DNA of 64,000 nucleotides, taken from the NCBI RefSeq assembly GCF_000621705.1, contig NZ_JHXO01000015.1, forward strand, positions 28,483 to 92,482, given 5' to 3'. The position numbers and the translations under genes are program-made. This stretch comes from Prolixibacter bellariivorans ATCC BAA-1284 (GTDB lineage: Bacteria; Bacteroidota; Bacteroidia; Bacteroidales; Prolixibacteraceae). Under the pieces are notes generated by a model that saw nothing but the letters and a program-made list of their open reading frames with translations, was not told the DNA's origin and ran no database searches. Of this stretch, positions 1 through 9,627 are shown piece after piece (the first letter of the stretch is position 1; every line of letters starts with the position of its first letter).

Positions 1-1
1 A

Positions 2-3000
2 CCCGATGGAAACTCCGAACCCAATTGGACCGGAGACGTGGGGAATAACTTGTGGTTTAAGTTTAACGCGCTTTCCAATGGCGTGTTAATCAATGTGGAG
101 ACGGGCACACCAGCCGGTTCGATGCGCGGACAGCAGATTGCTCTTTGGAATGAAGCGGGCGATTTGGTGAAGGATGTACAGGCAGCCAACTATTTTTCGG
201 GCACACTTTCTCTGAGTGTCGATACCCTGACGGCTGGCCATACCTATTACATTTCGGTGGATGACCGCACAACTCACGGCACATTTAAATTGTGTGTGGA
301 TGACTCCATTAGCTACGATTACCATGATGGAGCCAAAACGATTGATAACATCGATAATTACCAGTCAGCAAATGCAGCGTATTCCAATGAGTATATGACA
401 CCCGACGGGGACGTTCCTCCCTGCTGGACCGGCGCAGTTGGAAACAATGTGTGGTTCAAATTCGAAGCGGTCAGTAATGTGGTGAAAGCGGATGTAATTA
501 CCGGTGGAAGCTACGGTAGCATGCGGGGACAACAGATTGCTTTGTGGAATGAAACGGGTGAACTGGTAAAATGCTCCAACGCTGCCAATTATTACGCCGG
601 TACGTTATCACTGCAAACCGATACCCTGACGGCAGGACATACTTACTGGTTGTCGGTGGATGATCGCACAACACACGGAACATTTACCCTGGCAGTGGAT
701 AATCAGGTGGATTATGACTATAAAATAGGGGCGAAATATTTGATCGATCAGACCGATTGGTCCTCGGCAGATGCCGAATACGATAATACCTATGCTACTC
801 CGGATGAACAGGCTGGAAGTTGCTGGACAGGAGGCGTGGGCAATAACGTTTGGTTCAAATTCGAAGCGGCGACGCCTTCTATTGCTGCCAGTGTGCTCAC
901 CGGGGGATCCAATGGATCCATGCGGGGCCAGCAAATCGCTCTATGGAACGAAAACAATGAGCAGGTAGCCTGTATCAATGCGAACAACTATTACAGCGGA
1001 AAACTGACGCTGAGTGCCGATACGCTGACGGTTGGAAAATATTACTGGATTTCGGTGGATGACCGGACTACGCATGGTTCGTTCACACTGGAGTTGGACA
1101 ATAAGGTTCCGTATGACCTGAAAAGCGGGGCGAAATTGCTGCTCGATTTGGATCATTGGTGCTCTTCGGATGCGGAATTCGACAACACCTACGCTACGCC
1201 TGATGAATTGCCCGGCGATTGCTGGACCGGTGGAGTAGGGAATAATGTGTGGTTTAAACTGGTGGCTATCTCCGGTGAAATCCAGGTGGACGTGAAAACC
1301 GGAGGAGCTCTGGGCTCGATGCGTGGTCAGCAGATTGCCCTGTGGAACGAAGCCGGAGATCAGGTTGGTTGCGCGGATGCAGCCAATTACTATTCCGGAA
1401 CACTGACGTTGACCGCTGATACACTGATACCGGGACATACGTATTACATTTCAGTGGATGACCGGACTACGCATGGTTCATTCTCACTTTGCGTGAATAA
1501 CAAGGCAGGATACGACTATCAGGCTGGGGCTAAAACCTTGTCGCATATCAGTTCATTCTGCTCTTCTCCGGCCATTTATACGAACCGCTATGCCACCTCC
1601 GATGGAAACACGCCTCCCTGTTGGACCGGAGGAGTGGGGAACAATGTCTGGTTTAAATTTACAGCTACGACCACAGATCTAACCTTTGATGTAAAAACCG
1701 GAGGGAGCAATGGCTCCATGCGTGGTCAACAGATAGCCGTATGGAACGAGGCAGGCGATTTGGTGAAGTGTGCCAATAGTAATAACTATTATTCCGGGAC
1801 CCTTTCACTGAGTACAGATACACTGACCGCAGGACACACGTACTGGGTGTCGGTGGACGACCGGACGACACATGGTTCGTTCTCTGTTTGTATTAGCAAT
1901 CAGGTGGATTACGATTATAAAAAAGGAGCCGTTGAACTGACTAATTTGAGTAACTGGTCGTCGGCTAATGCTGAATATGCTAATACGTATGATACGCCCG
2001 ATGAGAATACTCCATCCTGCTGGACCGGCGGGGTAGGCAACAACGTGTGGTTTAAATTCACCGCTACCACCAATTCCATCAACGTGGATGTAACGACAGG
2101 CGGGGTTCATGGTTCGATGCGCGGACAGCAAATTGCCTTGTGGAATGCGAACGGTGACGAGGTGAAGTGTGCTAATTCAGCGAATTATTACAGTGGCGAA
2201 TTATCATTGAGTACGGATACACTAACGATTGGGAATACTTACTGGATTTCGGTGGATGACCGGACTACACACGGCTCGTTTACCATCGGAGTGGACGATA
2301 CGCCCAGTTATGATTTCAAGCAAGGAGCCATTTGGCTGTATGACCTCGACAACTGGACATCTCCGTTGCAGGCATATTCGAATACTTACGCGACCCCGGA
2401 TGAAACAGGCGGCAGTTGCTGGACTGGTGGGGCTGGCAACAATGTCTGGTTCAGGTTTGTAGCTATTTCCGGCGAGATTGATGTGAGAGCATTGACCGGG
2501 AATAGTTTTGGATCGATGCGGGGGCAGCAGATTGCGATTTGGAATGAAGCAGGACAGCAAGTGCAATGTGCAAACGCTGATAACTACTATTCAGGTTCGC
2601 TGTCTGCGACCATCGATACGCTGACGCCAGGTCATACTTACTACATCTCTGTTGACGACCGGACCACGCACGGTACATTTACGCTGTATGTGAATAATAA
2701 AGTGGGATACGATTTCCAGCAGGGAGCCGTGAACCTGACGCAGCTCGATCACTGGTGTTCCACGAATGCAGCTTATACGAACCGGTATGCTACCGAAGGC
2801 GAAGATATCGGAACCTGTTGGGTCAATCCGAGCCATGCTAATGTGTGGTTCTCCTTCGAAGCTATTTTTGACACTCTGCAGGTAGATGTGTCCACAGGAA
2901 CCGGAGGCTTGGGTTCGATGCGAGGTCAGGAAATTGTTGTCGTTAATCAAAACCATAACGAAGTTGGATGCATTTCATCGGCTAATTACTTTGGAGGAAC

Positions 3001-6000
3001 ACTGAGCCTGCAGATTGATACCCTAACGCCTGGGCATAAATACTGGATAGGGGTGGACGACCGGACTACCTCCGGAACCTTTTCGCTTTGCGTGAACAAT
3101 GTCAGCAATCTGGATTACTGGGCCATTGGTGATGGAAACTGGAATGATGTGAACAATTGGTCCCATACAGAAAACGGCCCGGTGGCCGGAACTATTCCCA
3201 CGCTTTCAAATAATGTTCATATCAAGGGGCACAACATCACGGTGACCGATAATGAGGCCTGTGCCAATCTGTATACCGATGTATCCGGTAGCAATACCAG
3301 CCTGACGGTAAACGGAGGGACTTTGAACGTCAATGGCAATCTGGAATTAACCAACAATGGTGAAAACTACGCCGGAACAGTCAATTTGCCGGGTGGAGGT
3401 ATTATCAACGTAACGCGCGATTTCAATATGACGCGGGCCGGTGGCGATCAACTTTTCCAGGTGAACCTATCAGACAATTCTCAATTAAACGTGGACAATG
3501 ATGTCAATATTATTTCGTCGGCCGGTTCGGTGAATCCGGTGGAGGTAAATTCGGGAAATACCTCCCTGATGACCATCGGGAACGATTTGAACATGCAGAA
3601 CAGCGGGGGACCTCAGATACTGTTGAAAGCTAATGATGACGCGAGAACGACGGTTACCCGGAATATCGTGTTTGATGCCGCTGGTTCCGATCAAGTCGTA
3701 ACGGAACTCAATAACAACGCCTCACTCTGGCTGGCTGGCAATTTTGATCGGGGAGCATCGGAATATGGTATACTGACGTGTAATGACAATTCGACGCTGG
3801 TACTGAATGGGCAGTCGTATATACAGAACTTGCCGAAAAACATAGGCGGTGGTACCGATGAATTCACGTATCAGAATATTACCATCGATAACTCGAAGGT
3901 GACCAGCCCTCAGGTAATTCTGGACGGCAACGTAAGTATGTTCGGTACGCTGACGCTAACTCAGGGAATTGTGGAAACCACATCGGCCAGTCTGCTCACC
4001 ATCGAAAACGGCGGATCAATAACCGGAGCATCTCAAGCCAGTTTTGTTGATGGACCTTTACGTAAAATCGGTAACCAGGCATTCACTTTCCCGGTAGGTA
4101 ACAGCGAACTGTACAAGCCCATATCCATCGCAGCACCGGCAAATACCACCGATGAATTCACGGCACAATATTTTAACGTAAGTCCGAGCGCAGCATATGA
4201 TACGACGTTGCATGCACCGTCCATTACCTATATTAACCGATGTGAATACTGGACGTTGGACCGGTCGGCCGGAAGCTCGGATGTGAATGCAACCTTGTAC
4301 TGGGATACTAACAGTTGTTGTATTTCCGATTTAGCCAACCAGAAGGTAACCTCATGGAACGGTTCGCAATGGGATGATAAGGGTAACGGCGGAACGACCG
4401 GAACCACGACGGCAGGAAGTATTGTCTCAACTGTTCCGGTAACTTCGGACAACACTGCTCTTACATTTGCGAATTCGCTGCAAAGTGTTTCATTCACGGG
4501 TTTGGGAACTCAGTACTGTGCCAATGATGCCGATTTGACGCTGACTGGTTCCCCGAAGAACGATGTACAAAGTTTTTCCGGCCCGGGAATTTCGGATAAC
4601 GGCGATGGAACTGCCGTTTTTTCGCCTTCCGCAGCGGGGGCAGGGACACATGAAATTACGTACACCTTTATTAATTCGGCTTCCGGGTGTTCCAATTCCG
4701 CGACACAAACGGTTACTGTGTTGCCACGCCCCACAGCCAATATCGTTGGTACCGATTTGATTTGTCCGCGTACCAGCGCTGATTTGTCCATTGTCTTTAC
4801 CGGAACCGGGCCGTGGAATTACACCTACACCGATGGAGTTAATTCATTTTCGGGAAGCACATCAGTCAATCCATACGAGTTCACGACATCCAACACAGGT
4901 AGCTATTCGGTAACCATGTTGCAGGATGCCAACGGTTGTGTTGCGAATGATTTCGGCACAACGGCTACAGTAGATGCTTTCCCGGACCAGCCGAAGCCTA
5001 CGGTGACGCCATCCGGACCGACAACTTTTTGTGAAGGAGAAAGTGTAACACTTAGCTCGTCAGCCAGTGCTACATTCTATTTTTGGTCAAATGGAGCAAC
5101 CACGCAGAGCGTTAATGTGACGGAATCGGGGTCTTATTCGGTGCAAACCCGCGATGCCAACGGTTGTTTGAGTGAATGGTCCGATCCGATCGACGTGGTG
5201 GTGAATCCGTTGCCAGGAAAAGCGGGACAGCCTTCCGGGAATAATACCTTATGCCAGTTTGGCGGAACAGAGGTATACACGACGCCCGGTGCAGCCGATG
5301 CCAATGCTACCGAATATGTCTGGACGTTGAGTCCAGCATCAGCGGGAACCATTACCGGAAATACGACATCAGCCACGGTGCAGTGGGATAATACCTTTAC
5401 CGGTACAGCAACCATTACTGTTCAGGGACATAACAGTTGTGGCTTCGGTTTGGAATCGAATCCTTTTTCCATCACGGTGAACAGTTCGCCCGTGGTTGAT
5501 TTGGGTGTTGATCGGACTGTTTGTGGATCAGAAATATTGGATGCCGGCAATGCGGGCTCATCTTACCTGTGGTCAACCGGTGCGGTAGCTCAGAGCATCT
5601 CTGCACTATTCTCGGGAGATTATTGGGTGAAAGTGACGTCAGGTAACGGTTGTAGCAGTAGGGATACTGTAGCTCTCGTCATTAAGATGCCGGCAACGTT
5701 TACCACACAGCCGGTTAGTCAGACCGAGTGTGTTGGCTCCGACATACAATTGAGCGTAGCCGTGACGGGTACCGGCCCGTTTACTTATCAGTGGCAGAAA
5801 GACGGAACAGATTTAACAGATGGTGGTAATGTTTCCGGTAGCCAGACCAATGTACTTTCGGTGAACAATGTGCTGGCAACAGATGCGGGAACTTACCGAT
5901 GCGTTGTGACGAACTATTGTGGCGATGTTCCCAGCAATTCGGCTACCATCGTGATCAATAATCTTCCTGTTACAACGCCCATTGCTACAGACATGCATTA

Positions 6001-6001
6001 A
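2..6001 (+). CDS. Giant secreted repeat protein, 5'-truncated by window edge
   Basis: The reading frame is open from base 2, so the gene begins upstream of the window; the GTG at 38 is internal to a repeat. About 2000 residues are visible. Up to about nt 3100 there are eight repeats of about 133 residues, each with a CWTGGVGNNVWFKF core, a GSMRGQQIALWNE segment and a SVDDRTTHG segment. From about nt 3115 comes a region beginning with a GNWNDVNNW motif, then Asn/Gly-rich beta-helix-like sequence to about nt 4000. The C-terminal third holds PKD/Ig-like domains (for example YQWQKDGTDL near nt 5790 and DAGTYRCVV near nt 5885). This architecture is typical of large exported Bacteroidota surface proteins. 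It is odd that the protein stops right after an Ig domain (PIATDMH) with no recognisable T9SS or other sorting tail, so it may be truncated. No enzymatic function is apparent; adhesion is only a guess. Confidence 0.85.
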   Translation, partial: PDGNSEPNWTGDVGNNLWFKFNALSNGVLINVETGTPAGSMRGQQIALWNEAGDLVKDVQAANYFSGTLSLSVDTLTAGHTYYISVDDRTTHGTFKLCVDDSISYDYHDGAKTIDNIDNYQSANAAYSNEYMTPDGDVPPCWTGAVGNNVWFKFEAVSNVVKADVITGGSYGSMRGQQIALWNETGELVKCSNAANYYAGTLSLQTDTLTAGHTYWLSVDDRTTHGTFTLAVDNQVDYDYKIGAKYLIDQTDWSSADAEYDNTYATPDEQAGSCWTGGVGNNVWFKFEAATPSIAASVLTGGSNGSMRGQQIALWNENNEQVACINANNYYSGKLTLSADTLTVGKYYWISVDDRTTHGSFTLELDNKVPYDLKSGAKLLLDLDHWCSSDAEFDNTYATPDELPGDCWTGGVGNNVWFKLVAISGEIQVDVKTGGALGSMRGQQIALWNEAGDQVGCADAANYYSGTLTLTADTLIPGHTYYISVDDRTTHGSFSLCVNNKAGYDYQAGAKTLSHISSFCSSPAIYTNRYATSDGNTPPCWTGGVGNNVWFKFTATTTDLTFDVKTGGSNGSMRGQQIAVWNEAGDLVKCANSNNYYSGTLSLSTDTLTAGHTYWVSVDDRTTHGSFSVCISNQVDYDYKKGAVELTNLSNWSSANAEYANTYDTPDENTPSCWTGGVGNNVWFKFTATTNSINVDVTTGGVHGSMRGQQIALWNANGDEVKCANSANYYSGELSLSTDTLTIGNTYWISVDDRTTHGSFTIGVDDTPSYDFKQGAIWLYDLDNWTSPLQAYSNTYATPDETGGSCWTGGAGNNVWFRFVAISGEIDVRALTGNSFGSMRGQQIAIWNEAGQQVQCANADNYYSGSLSATIDTLTPGHTYYISVDDRTTHGTFTLYVNNKVGYDFQQGAVNLTQLDHWCSTNAAYTNRYATEGEDIGTCWVNPSHANVWFSFEAIFDTLQVDVSTGTGGLGSMRGQEIVVVNQNHNEVGCISSANYFGGTLSLQIDTLTPGHKYWIGVDDRTTSGTFSLCVNNVSNLDYWAIGDGNWNDVNNWSHTENGPVAGTIPTLSNNVHIKGHNITVTDNEACANLYTDVSGSNTSLTVNGGTLNVNGNLELTNNGENYAGTVNLPGGGIINVTRDFNMTRAGGDQLFQVNLSDNSQLNVDNDVNIISSAGSVNPVEVNSGNTSLMTIGNDLNMQNSGGPQILLKANDDARTTVTRNIVFDAAGSDQVVTELNNNASLWLAGNFDRGASEYGILTCNDNSTLVLNGQSYIQNLPKNIGGGTDEFTYQNITIDNSKVTSPQVILDGNVSMFGTLTLTQGIVETTSASLLTIENGGSITGASQASFVDGPLRKIGNQAFTFPVGNSELYKPISIAAPANTTDEFTAQYFNVSPSAAYDTTLHAPSITYINRCEYWTLDRSAGSSDVNATLYWDTNSCCISDLANQKVTSWNGSQWDDKGNGGTTGTTTAGSIVSTVPVTSDNTALTFANSLQSVSFTGLGTQYCANDADLTLTGSPKNDVQSFSGPGISDNGDGTAVFSPSAAGAGTHEITYTFINSASGCSNSATQTVTVLPRPTANIVGTDLICPRTSADLSIVFTGTGPWNYTYTDGVNSFSGSTSVNPYEFTTSNTGSYSVTMLQDANGCVANDFGTTATVDAFPDQPKPTVTPSGPTTFCEGESVTLSSSASATFYFWSNGATTQSVNVTESGSYSVQTRDANGCLSEWSDPIDVVVNPLPGKAGQPSGNNTLCQFGGTEVYTTPGAADANATEYVWTLSPASAGTITGNTTSATVQWDNTFTGTATITVQGHNSCGFGLESNPFSITVNSSPVVDLGVDRTVCGSEILDAGNAGSSYLWSTGAVAQSISALFSGDYWVKVTSGNGCSSRDTVALVIKMPATFTTQPVSQTECVGSDIQLSVAVTGTGPFTYQWQKDGTDLTDGGNVSGSQTNVLSVNNVLATDAGTYRCVVTNYCGDVPSNSATIVINNLPVTTPIATDMH

Positions 6002-6335
6002 CAGCATACATTTTGAAATTGTAAACTTTTACCTTCTGTTGCTGTTTCCATTGACATATAATTCGTAACCAACCAATTGTCGTGAACAAGACAATTTTCG
6101 AGATAACAAAAATGGATTGCCCGTAGGAGGAGAACCTGGTTCGTATGAAGCTGGACGGCATTGCAGGTATTCTGAAACTGGGATAATTCAATGAACAGGT
6201 AGAAAATAAAAATGAGAAATGCACTTCGGGAAATTGTTCATTTCTCACTGCTCATTGCTCATTTGTTGTGCTATCTTGTAAGTACCTAAATTACTATCCC
6301 GTAAGGGAGCGAAAAACGAATACATAACGCCTGAG
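6002..6335. other. Intergenic region with one weak hairpin
   Basis: No convincing gene is visible. A 9-bp inverted repeat (TGAGAAATG at 6213-6221 pairing with CATTTCTCA at 6239-6247) could be a weak hairpin. It lacks a clear T-run, so I do not call it a terminator. Confidence 0.4.
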
Positions 6336-6971
6336 ATGGAGACAACCGATAAGCGCAGATGGTTCGAAATACTGGCCGTGATTCTCACCGGAGCATTGAA
6401 ATATGTGATGATGGACTGGCTCGGGCTGCGACTGTTTTACATCACGGCTGCCATTCTGTTTTGGGGTGTGTACATCTGGTTCCGCTATCGCGAAAATCCA
6501 ACAATTCTTAGTCAGTGGGGGATCCGGAAGGAGAATTTCAAACGAACGTTTCTGTTTCTGTTGCCCTATGCGTTGGGAATATTGGTCCTTATTGTTGGAT
6601 ACGGCTTTTACGTGAATGCCTACTTCCTCAATTGGCGCTTCATCCCGGTACTGGTTATTTACCCGTTGTGGGGCATCATTCAGCAGTTCATGATGATTTC
6701 GTTGGTAGCCGGAAATTTGCGCGCCATTACATCACTCCGGTTGCGCAACTCACAGGTGATGCTGTGGACGTCGCTGCTGTTTGCGTTTGTCCATTATCCG
6801 AGCTTACCGCTGATGGGCTTTGCCTTCCTGATGGAGCTGCTATTCATTTGGGCCTATTTTAACTGGCGAAACCTCTGGGCGTTGGGGCTTTTCCATGGTT
6901 GGCTCGGCAGCCTCTTCCAGTTTTTCGTTTTGGGCCGGGACCTTTGGAAAGAGCTGTGGGTAATTTTTTAA
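6336..6971 (+). CDS. CPBP-like integral membrane protein, probable degenerate protease fold
   Basis: A 211-residue protein that is almost entirely hydrophobic, with about six to seven membrane segments. The C-terminal half resembles the CPBP (CAAX protease/bacteriocin-processing, Abi) family: WGIIQQFMM where the family has the EExxxR glutamates, then FAFVHYP (matching FxxxH), then GLFHGWLGS (matching HxxxN). The two catalytic glutamates appear to be QQ and the last Asn appears to be Ser. If the family assignment is right, this is probably not an active metalloprotease. The start at 6336 is the first ATG and gives a short charged N-terminus before the first membrane helix. It stands alone between the truncated giant gene and the convergent minus-strand block. 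The gene is confident; the family is moderate. Confidence 0.75.
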   Translation: METTDKRRWFEILAVILTGALKYVMMDWLGLRLFYITAAILFWGVYIWFRYRENPTILSQWGIRKENFKRTFLFLLPYALGILVLIVGYGFYVNAYFLNWRFIPVLVIYPLWGIIQQFMMISLVAGNLRAITSLRLRNSQVMLWTSLLFAFVHYPSLPLMGFAFLMELLFIWAYFNWRNLWALGLFHGWLGSLFQFFVLGRDLWKELWVIF

Positions 6972-7334
6972 CATGACCATTTTACAGTGTAAATCTTACG
7001 GGAACTCAATTCCTTAATTCGCCGTAAGGCGAAAAGAAAGGGAGGCCAGTCAAAGTAGGCCGGGCCAGCGAAGGAGGGAGCAATTCTTGGTGGGTATTCA
7101 GGGTTGTGAGTAGGAAAGAAAGAATTGTGACGCGGGAGGAAGGATCACTTTGACTTGATTCTTTTTTCTCATCTAAGGAGAAAAATGAAATCCCGTCCGG
7201 AAGGACAATACAGACAGATAATGATTCAATTATATATTTATATACCACCCCAAAGATGAGTATTAAGAGTAGTTTCTAAAGAGAAATTCGTTGAAAAATG
7301 TTGAACTTAGGAAAGGAAATTAACAAAGTCGTGG
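6972..7334. other. Intergenic region between convergent genes
   Basis: It contains a perfect 6-bp hairpin, TTCGCC-GTAA-GGCGAA (7018-7033), followed by a purine-rich, GC-richer stretch to about 7150. It looks like decayed or repeat-derived sequence. The open frames here have no plausible protein features. The hairpin could help end transcription of either convergent gene but has no good T-run. Confidence 0.4.
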
Positions 7335-8060
7335 TTAAATATGAAAGAACCGTTTCAAATCAGTCACTTTCTTCATCCGGTAATGCATGTAAAGTAAAAG
7401 CCCGGCAATCATTACTGTTGCTATCAGCACAATCGGGCTCCAGTTGAAATGCAAGCGATGAACAACGTACAGAGAAATGATGCCGTCGGTACACACGCTC
7501 AGCAATCCCACCGTTATCAGCGAATAGGCGACAATATTCAACCCTTTCTGCCGGGCACGACGTACCATCAGAATAAGTCCGAAAAGCGTGATATAGGCGG
7601 CCAGTAACAACGGAATCCCCAGGTGCATACCCCAACCGGTTCCGCCGCCATAAATATCCAGCAGAATAATCAGCAGGGAAGAAGTAAGGAAGCTCAGGGA
7701 CAACCACCGGCTCGACTTTTTGTGCCAGAAGGTTAGCAGCGTGATGTTGATGAGCAAAGCCAGACTAACGGTAACCGGATATTTTGACCAGGTGATCGAT
7801 TCGTTGCCAATCAGATCGATAAGAAAGGTGATGAGACTCCCGGAAAGCAGGATGAGCCCGGAAATTTCCCAGAAAATCATCCGTTTCTGAAACCGGGTCA
7901 GTCGTTGATATTCGGAACGAAGTTTCTTTTCCTGCACGACCTTACGGGATTGAATCCACTCGGCATTTCCGGATTGGTGATGGAGCAGGGGTTCCCCGCA
8001 AAGGGAGCAAAAATTGGCATTTTCGTTCAGTTCAACGCCGCAGTTTGGACAAGTAGTCAT
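7335..8060 (-). CDS. Zinc-ribbon multi-pass membrane protein (DUF6320-like)
   Basis: A 241-residue protein that starts with a zinc ribbon, CPNCG at residues 4-8 and CSLCG at 18-22, giving four metal-ligand cysteines (C4, C7, C18, C21). From about residue 60 there are about six transmembrane helices with short basic loops, ending in a basic tail. The start ATG overlaps the stop of the upstream acyltransferase gene by four bases (ATGA), so the two are translationally coupled and very likely work together. I recall DUF6320 proteins with this zinc-ribbon plus membrane layout next to condensation-type acyltransferases in Bacteroidota; that label is from memory and unverified. A plausible role is a membrane partner or anchor for the acyltransferase. 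Confidence 0.8.
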   Translation of the reverse strand: MTTCPNCGVELNENANFCSLCGEPLLHHQSGNAEWIQSRKVVQEKKLRSEYQRLTRFQKRMIFWEISGLILLSGSLITFLIDLIGNESITWSKYPVTVSLALLINITLLTFWHKKSSRWLSLSFLTSSLLIILLDIYGGGTGWGMHLGIPLLLAAYITLFGLILMVRRARQKGLNIVAYSLITVGLLSVCTDGIISLYVVHRLHFNWSPIVLIATVMIAGLLLYMHYRMKKVTDLKRFFHI

Positions 8061-9388
8061 GGTTGGTCAGTTTTTGTTTCCGGTTCAACTGAAATATGTT
8101 GTGTCGTCAGAAAAAGCAGGAATCGTTCTTCAAATTCGTTCGAACGGGTAATGTTTCCGAAGCTCAGAACCAGTTTGTCGCCAAACCCGATGACGCCGCA
8201 GTTGAGTTTCAACATCTTGTTAGGCGGAGGAGGAATGACGACCAAATGGTCCGCGAATTCAAGTGTTTCATCCGGCAGATCAACTTTCCCCAGGTTGGTG
8301 ATGACGCCGCTGTACTGACTTGTTCCCAGTGAGTAATATTTCATCCGTAGAATTAAACTTTTCAGAAAAAGCGGAATGCCCCGAACCACCCGGTTTTTTT
8401 CACCGCTCACATTTCGGGCGATGTTCTTGTTGATGAGCTTTTCGTCCGATTCGAGCTGCATCTGGTGGTACACAGTTTTGATGATCTCGTCGAAGGAGTA
8501 CTGTCCCAGGCGTAGATCAATTTCAGGCATGACGAAGAGCGAAAAATTCCGCATGGTTTTCGACGGGAAAATCTTCCGCAGGTTGATTGGCACTTGCACC
8601 CGCAACCGCCTGCACTTTTTCAGCCGGCTCAGCCCGCCCAGATTGTTATGTATTTCCTGCAAGGTATGCAGGTATACCGCCACCAGGTAAATGGTTATGC
8701 TGACGCCTTTCTCTTTTGCGGCCTGTTTCATTTGAGACATCGAAAGGATAACGGTCGACTGCCGGAACCGGGGCTTGCTATTCAGCGGAAAAGGCAGATG
8801 AAATGCCTTCGAACGTTTCACCATTGGTGGAATATCGTCTTTGAAATAGCGTTTGTAGGCATCCTCATATTCTTCAGCGGAGACTACCTCCCCGAGGGTA
8901 TGAGGTAACTCTCCTTCCGGGAAGGAGAGCCCGAGCGCCTGTAAATAAAACAGCAAGATGGTTCGGAGAAAGGCAAAAGCCCCTGAACCATCGGTTAAAA
9001 CATGCGATCCTTCGAGGCTAACGCAGTTTTTCCGGACCAGAATCCGGAGCAGTAGTTCTCCTTTTCGAAATTGGCGGCAGTAGGGACGCTCGTCTGCTGT
9101 TATGGGTATGTGACGAGGAAGCTGCTCGAGATAGTACCAGAAAAATCCTTGTTTGAGTTGAACGAGATAATAGGGAAATCGCTCTTCTGTCTGCAACACG
9201 GCCTTGTGCAGGACGTCCATTTTTACGGGTTGCTTCAGTACAACGGACAGACGGAAAACAGATGTAACCTCCTTCGTGATAATCGCCGGAAATATCTTCG
9301 CAGCATTATCAAGAGAGAACCAAAAAGGTTTGGATTCGGGAGTTGTATTGCCGCTGTCCTTTTTCAAATTAATCCGTTTTTTTCCCAA
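8057..9388 (-). CDS. Condensation-domain-like acyltransferase (HxxxDG family)
   Basis: A 443-residue soluble protein with a chloramphenicol-acetyltransferase/condensation-type fold signature: SHVLTDG, giving His129 and Asp133 of the HxxxD(G) catalytic motif. The layout resembles alcohol acetyltransferase and PapA-type proteins, with an N-terminal SVVLKQPVKMDVLHKAV region and a later DGSGAFAFLRTILL helix. Such enzymes move an acyl group from CoA or a carrier protein to a hydroxyl or amine. The substrate cannot be read from sequence. The gene is coupled to the downstream membrane protein by a 4-base overlap. It lies downstream of fabF on the same strand but is separated from it by a strong hairpin terminator at 9568-9613, so it probably has its own promoter in 9389-9567. 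Confidence 0.8.
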   Translation of the reverse strand: MGKKRINLKKDSGNTTPESKPFWFSLDNAAKIFPAIITKEVTSVFRLSVVLKQPVKMDVLHKAVLQTEERFPYYLVQLKQGFFWYYLEQLPRHIPITADERPYCRQFRKGELLLRILVRKNCVSLEGSHVLTDGSGAFAFLRTILLFYLQALGLSFPEGELPHTLGEVVSAEEYEDAYKRYFKDDIPPMVKRSKAFHLPFPLNSKPRFRQSTVILSMSQMKQAAKEKGVSITIYLVAVYLHTLQEIHNNLGGLSRLKKCRRLRVQVPINLRKIFPSKTMRNFSLFVMPEIDLRLGQYSFDEIIKTVYHQMQLESDEKLINKNIARNVSGEKNRVVRGIPLFLKSLILRMKYYSLGTSQYSGVITNLGKVDLPDETLEFADHLVVIPPPPNKMLKLNCGVIGFGDKLVLSFGNITRSNEFEERFLLFLTTQHISVEPETKTDQP

Positions 9389-9567
9389 AAATCGAAGAGC
9401 TCAGGAATGTCGTCTTTCAAAGTTAGGAATTATTCAAGACGGCTGTGGAATAAGTGGGTGTTTCTATTGTTTTAGAAGTTTTAAGTGGTAGGTGTTAAGA
9501 CGCGGGCTTGAGATGTGAGACTTTATAGCTTTGATGTTGGTCTTTTTAAAGCAGTTTTTCTTTCAAA

Positions 9568-9613
9568 AAAAGATGAGAGATGAACAATTGAAGGAAGTTC
9601 ATCTCTCATCTTT
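9568..9613 (-). terminator. Intrinsic terminator after fabF
   Basis: A 17-bp perfect stem (AAAGATGAGAGATGAAC at 9568-9584 pairs with 9597-9613) with a 12-nt loop lies just past the fabF stop. Read on the minus strand it is followed by a T-run (TTTTTTGAAAG). It separates fabF from the acyltransferase operon. Confidence 0.85.
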
Positions 9614-9627
9614 AATTTTAATTGCCA

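Noticed and set aside
7016..7250. Possible small gene on the minus strand
   Set aside because: Low-complexity purine-rich DNA with no domain, leader or start context.
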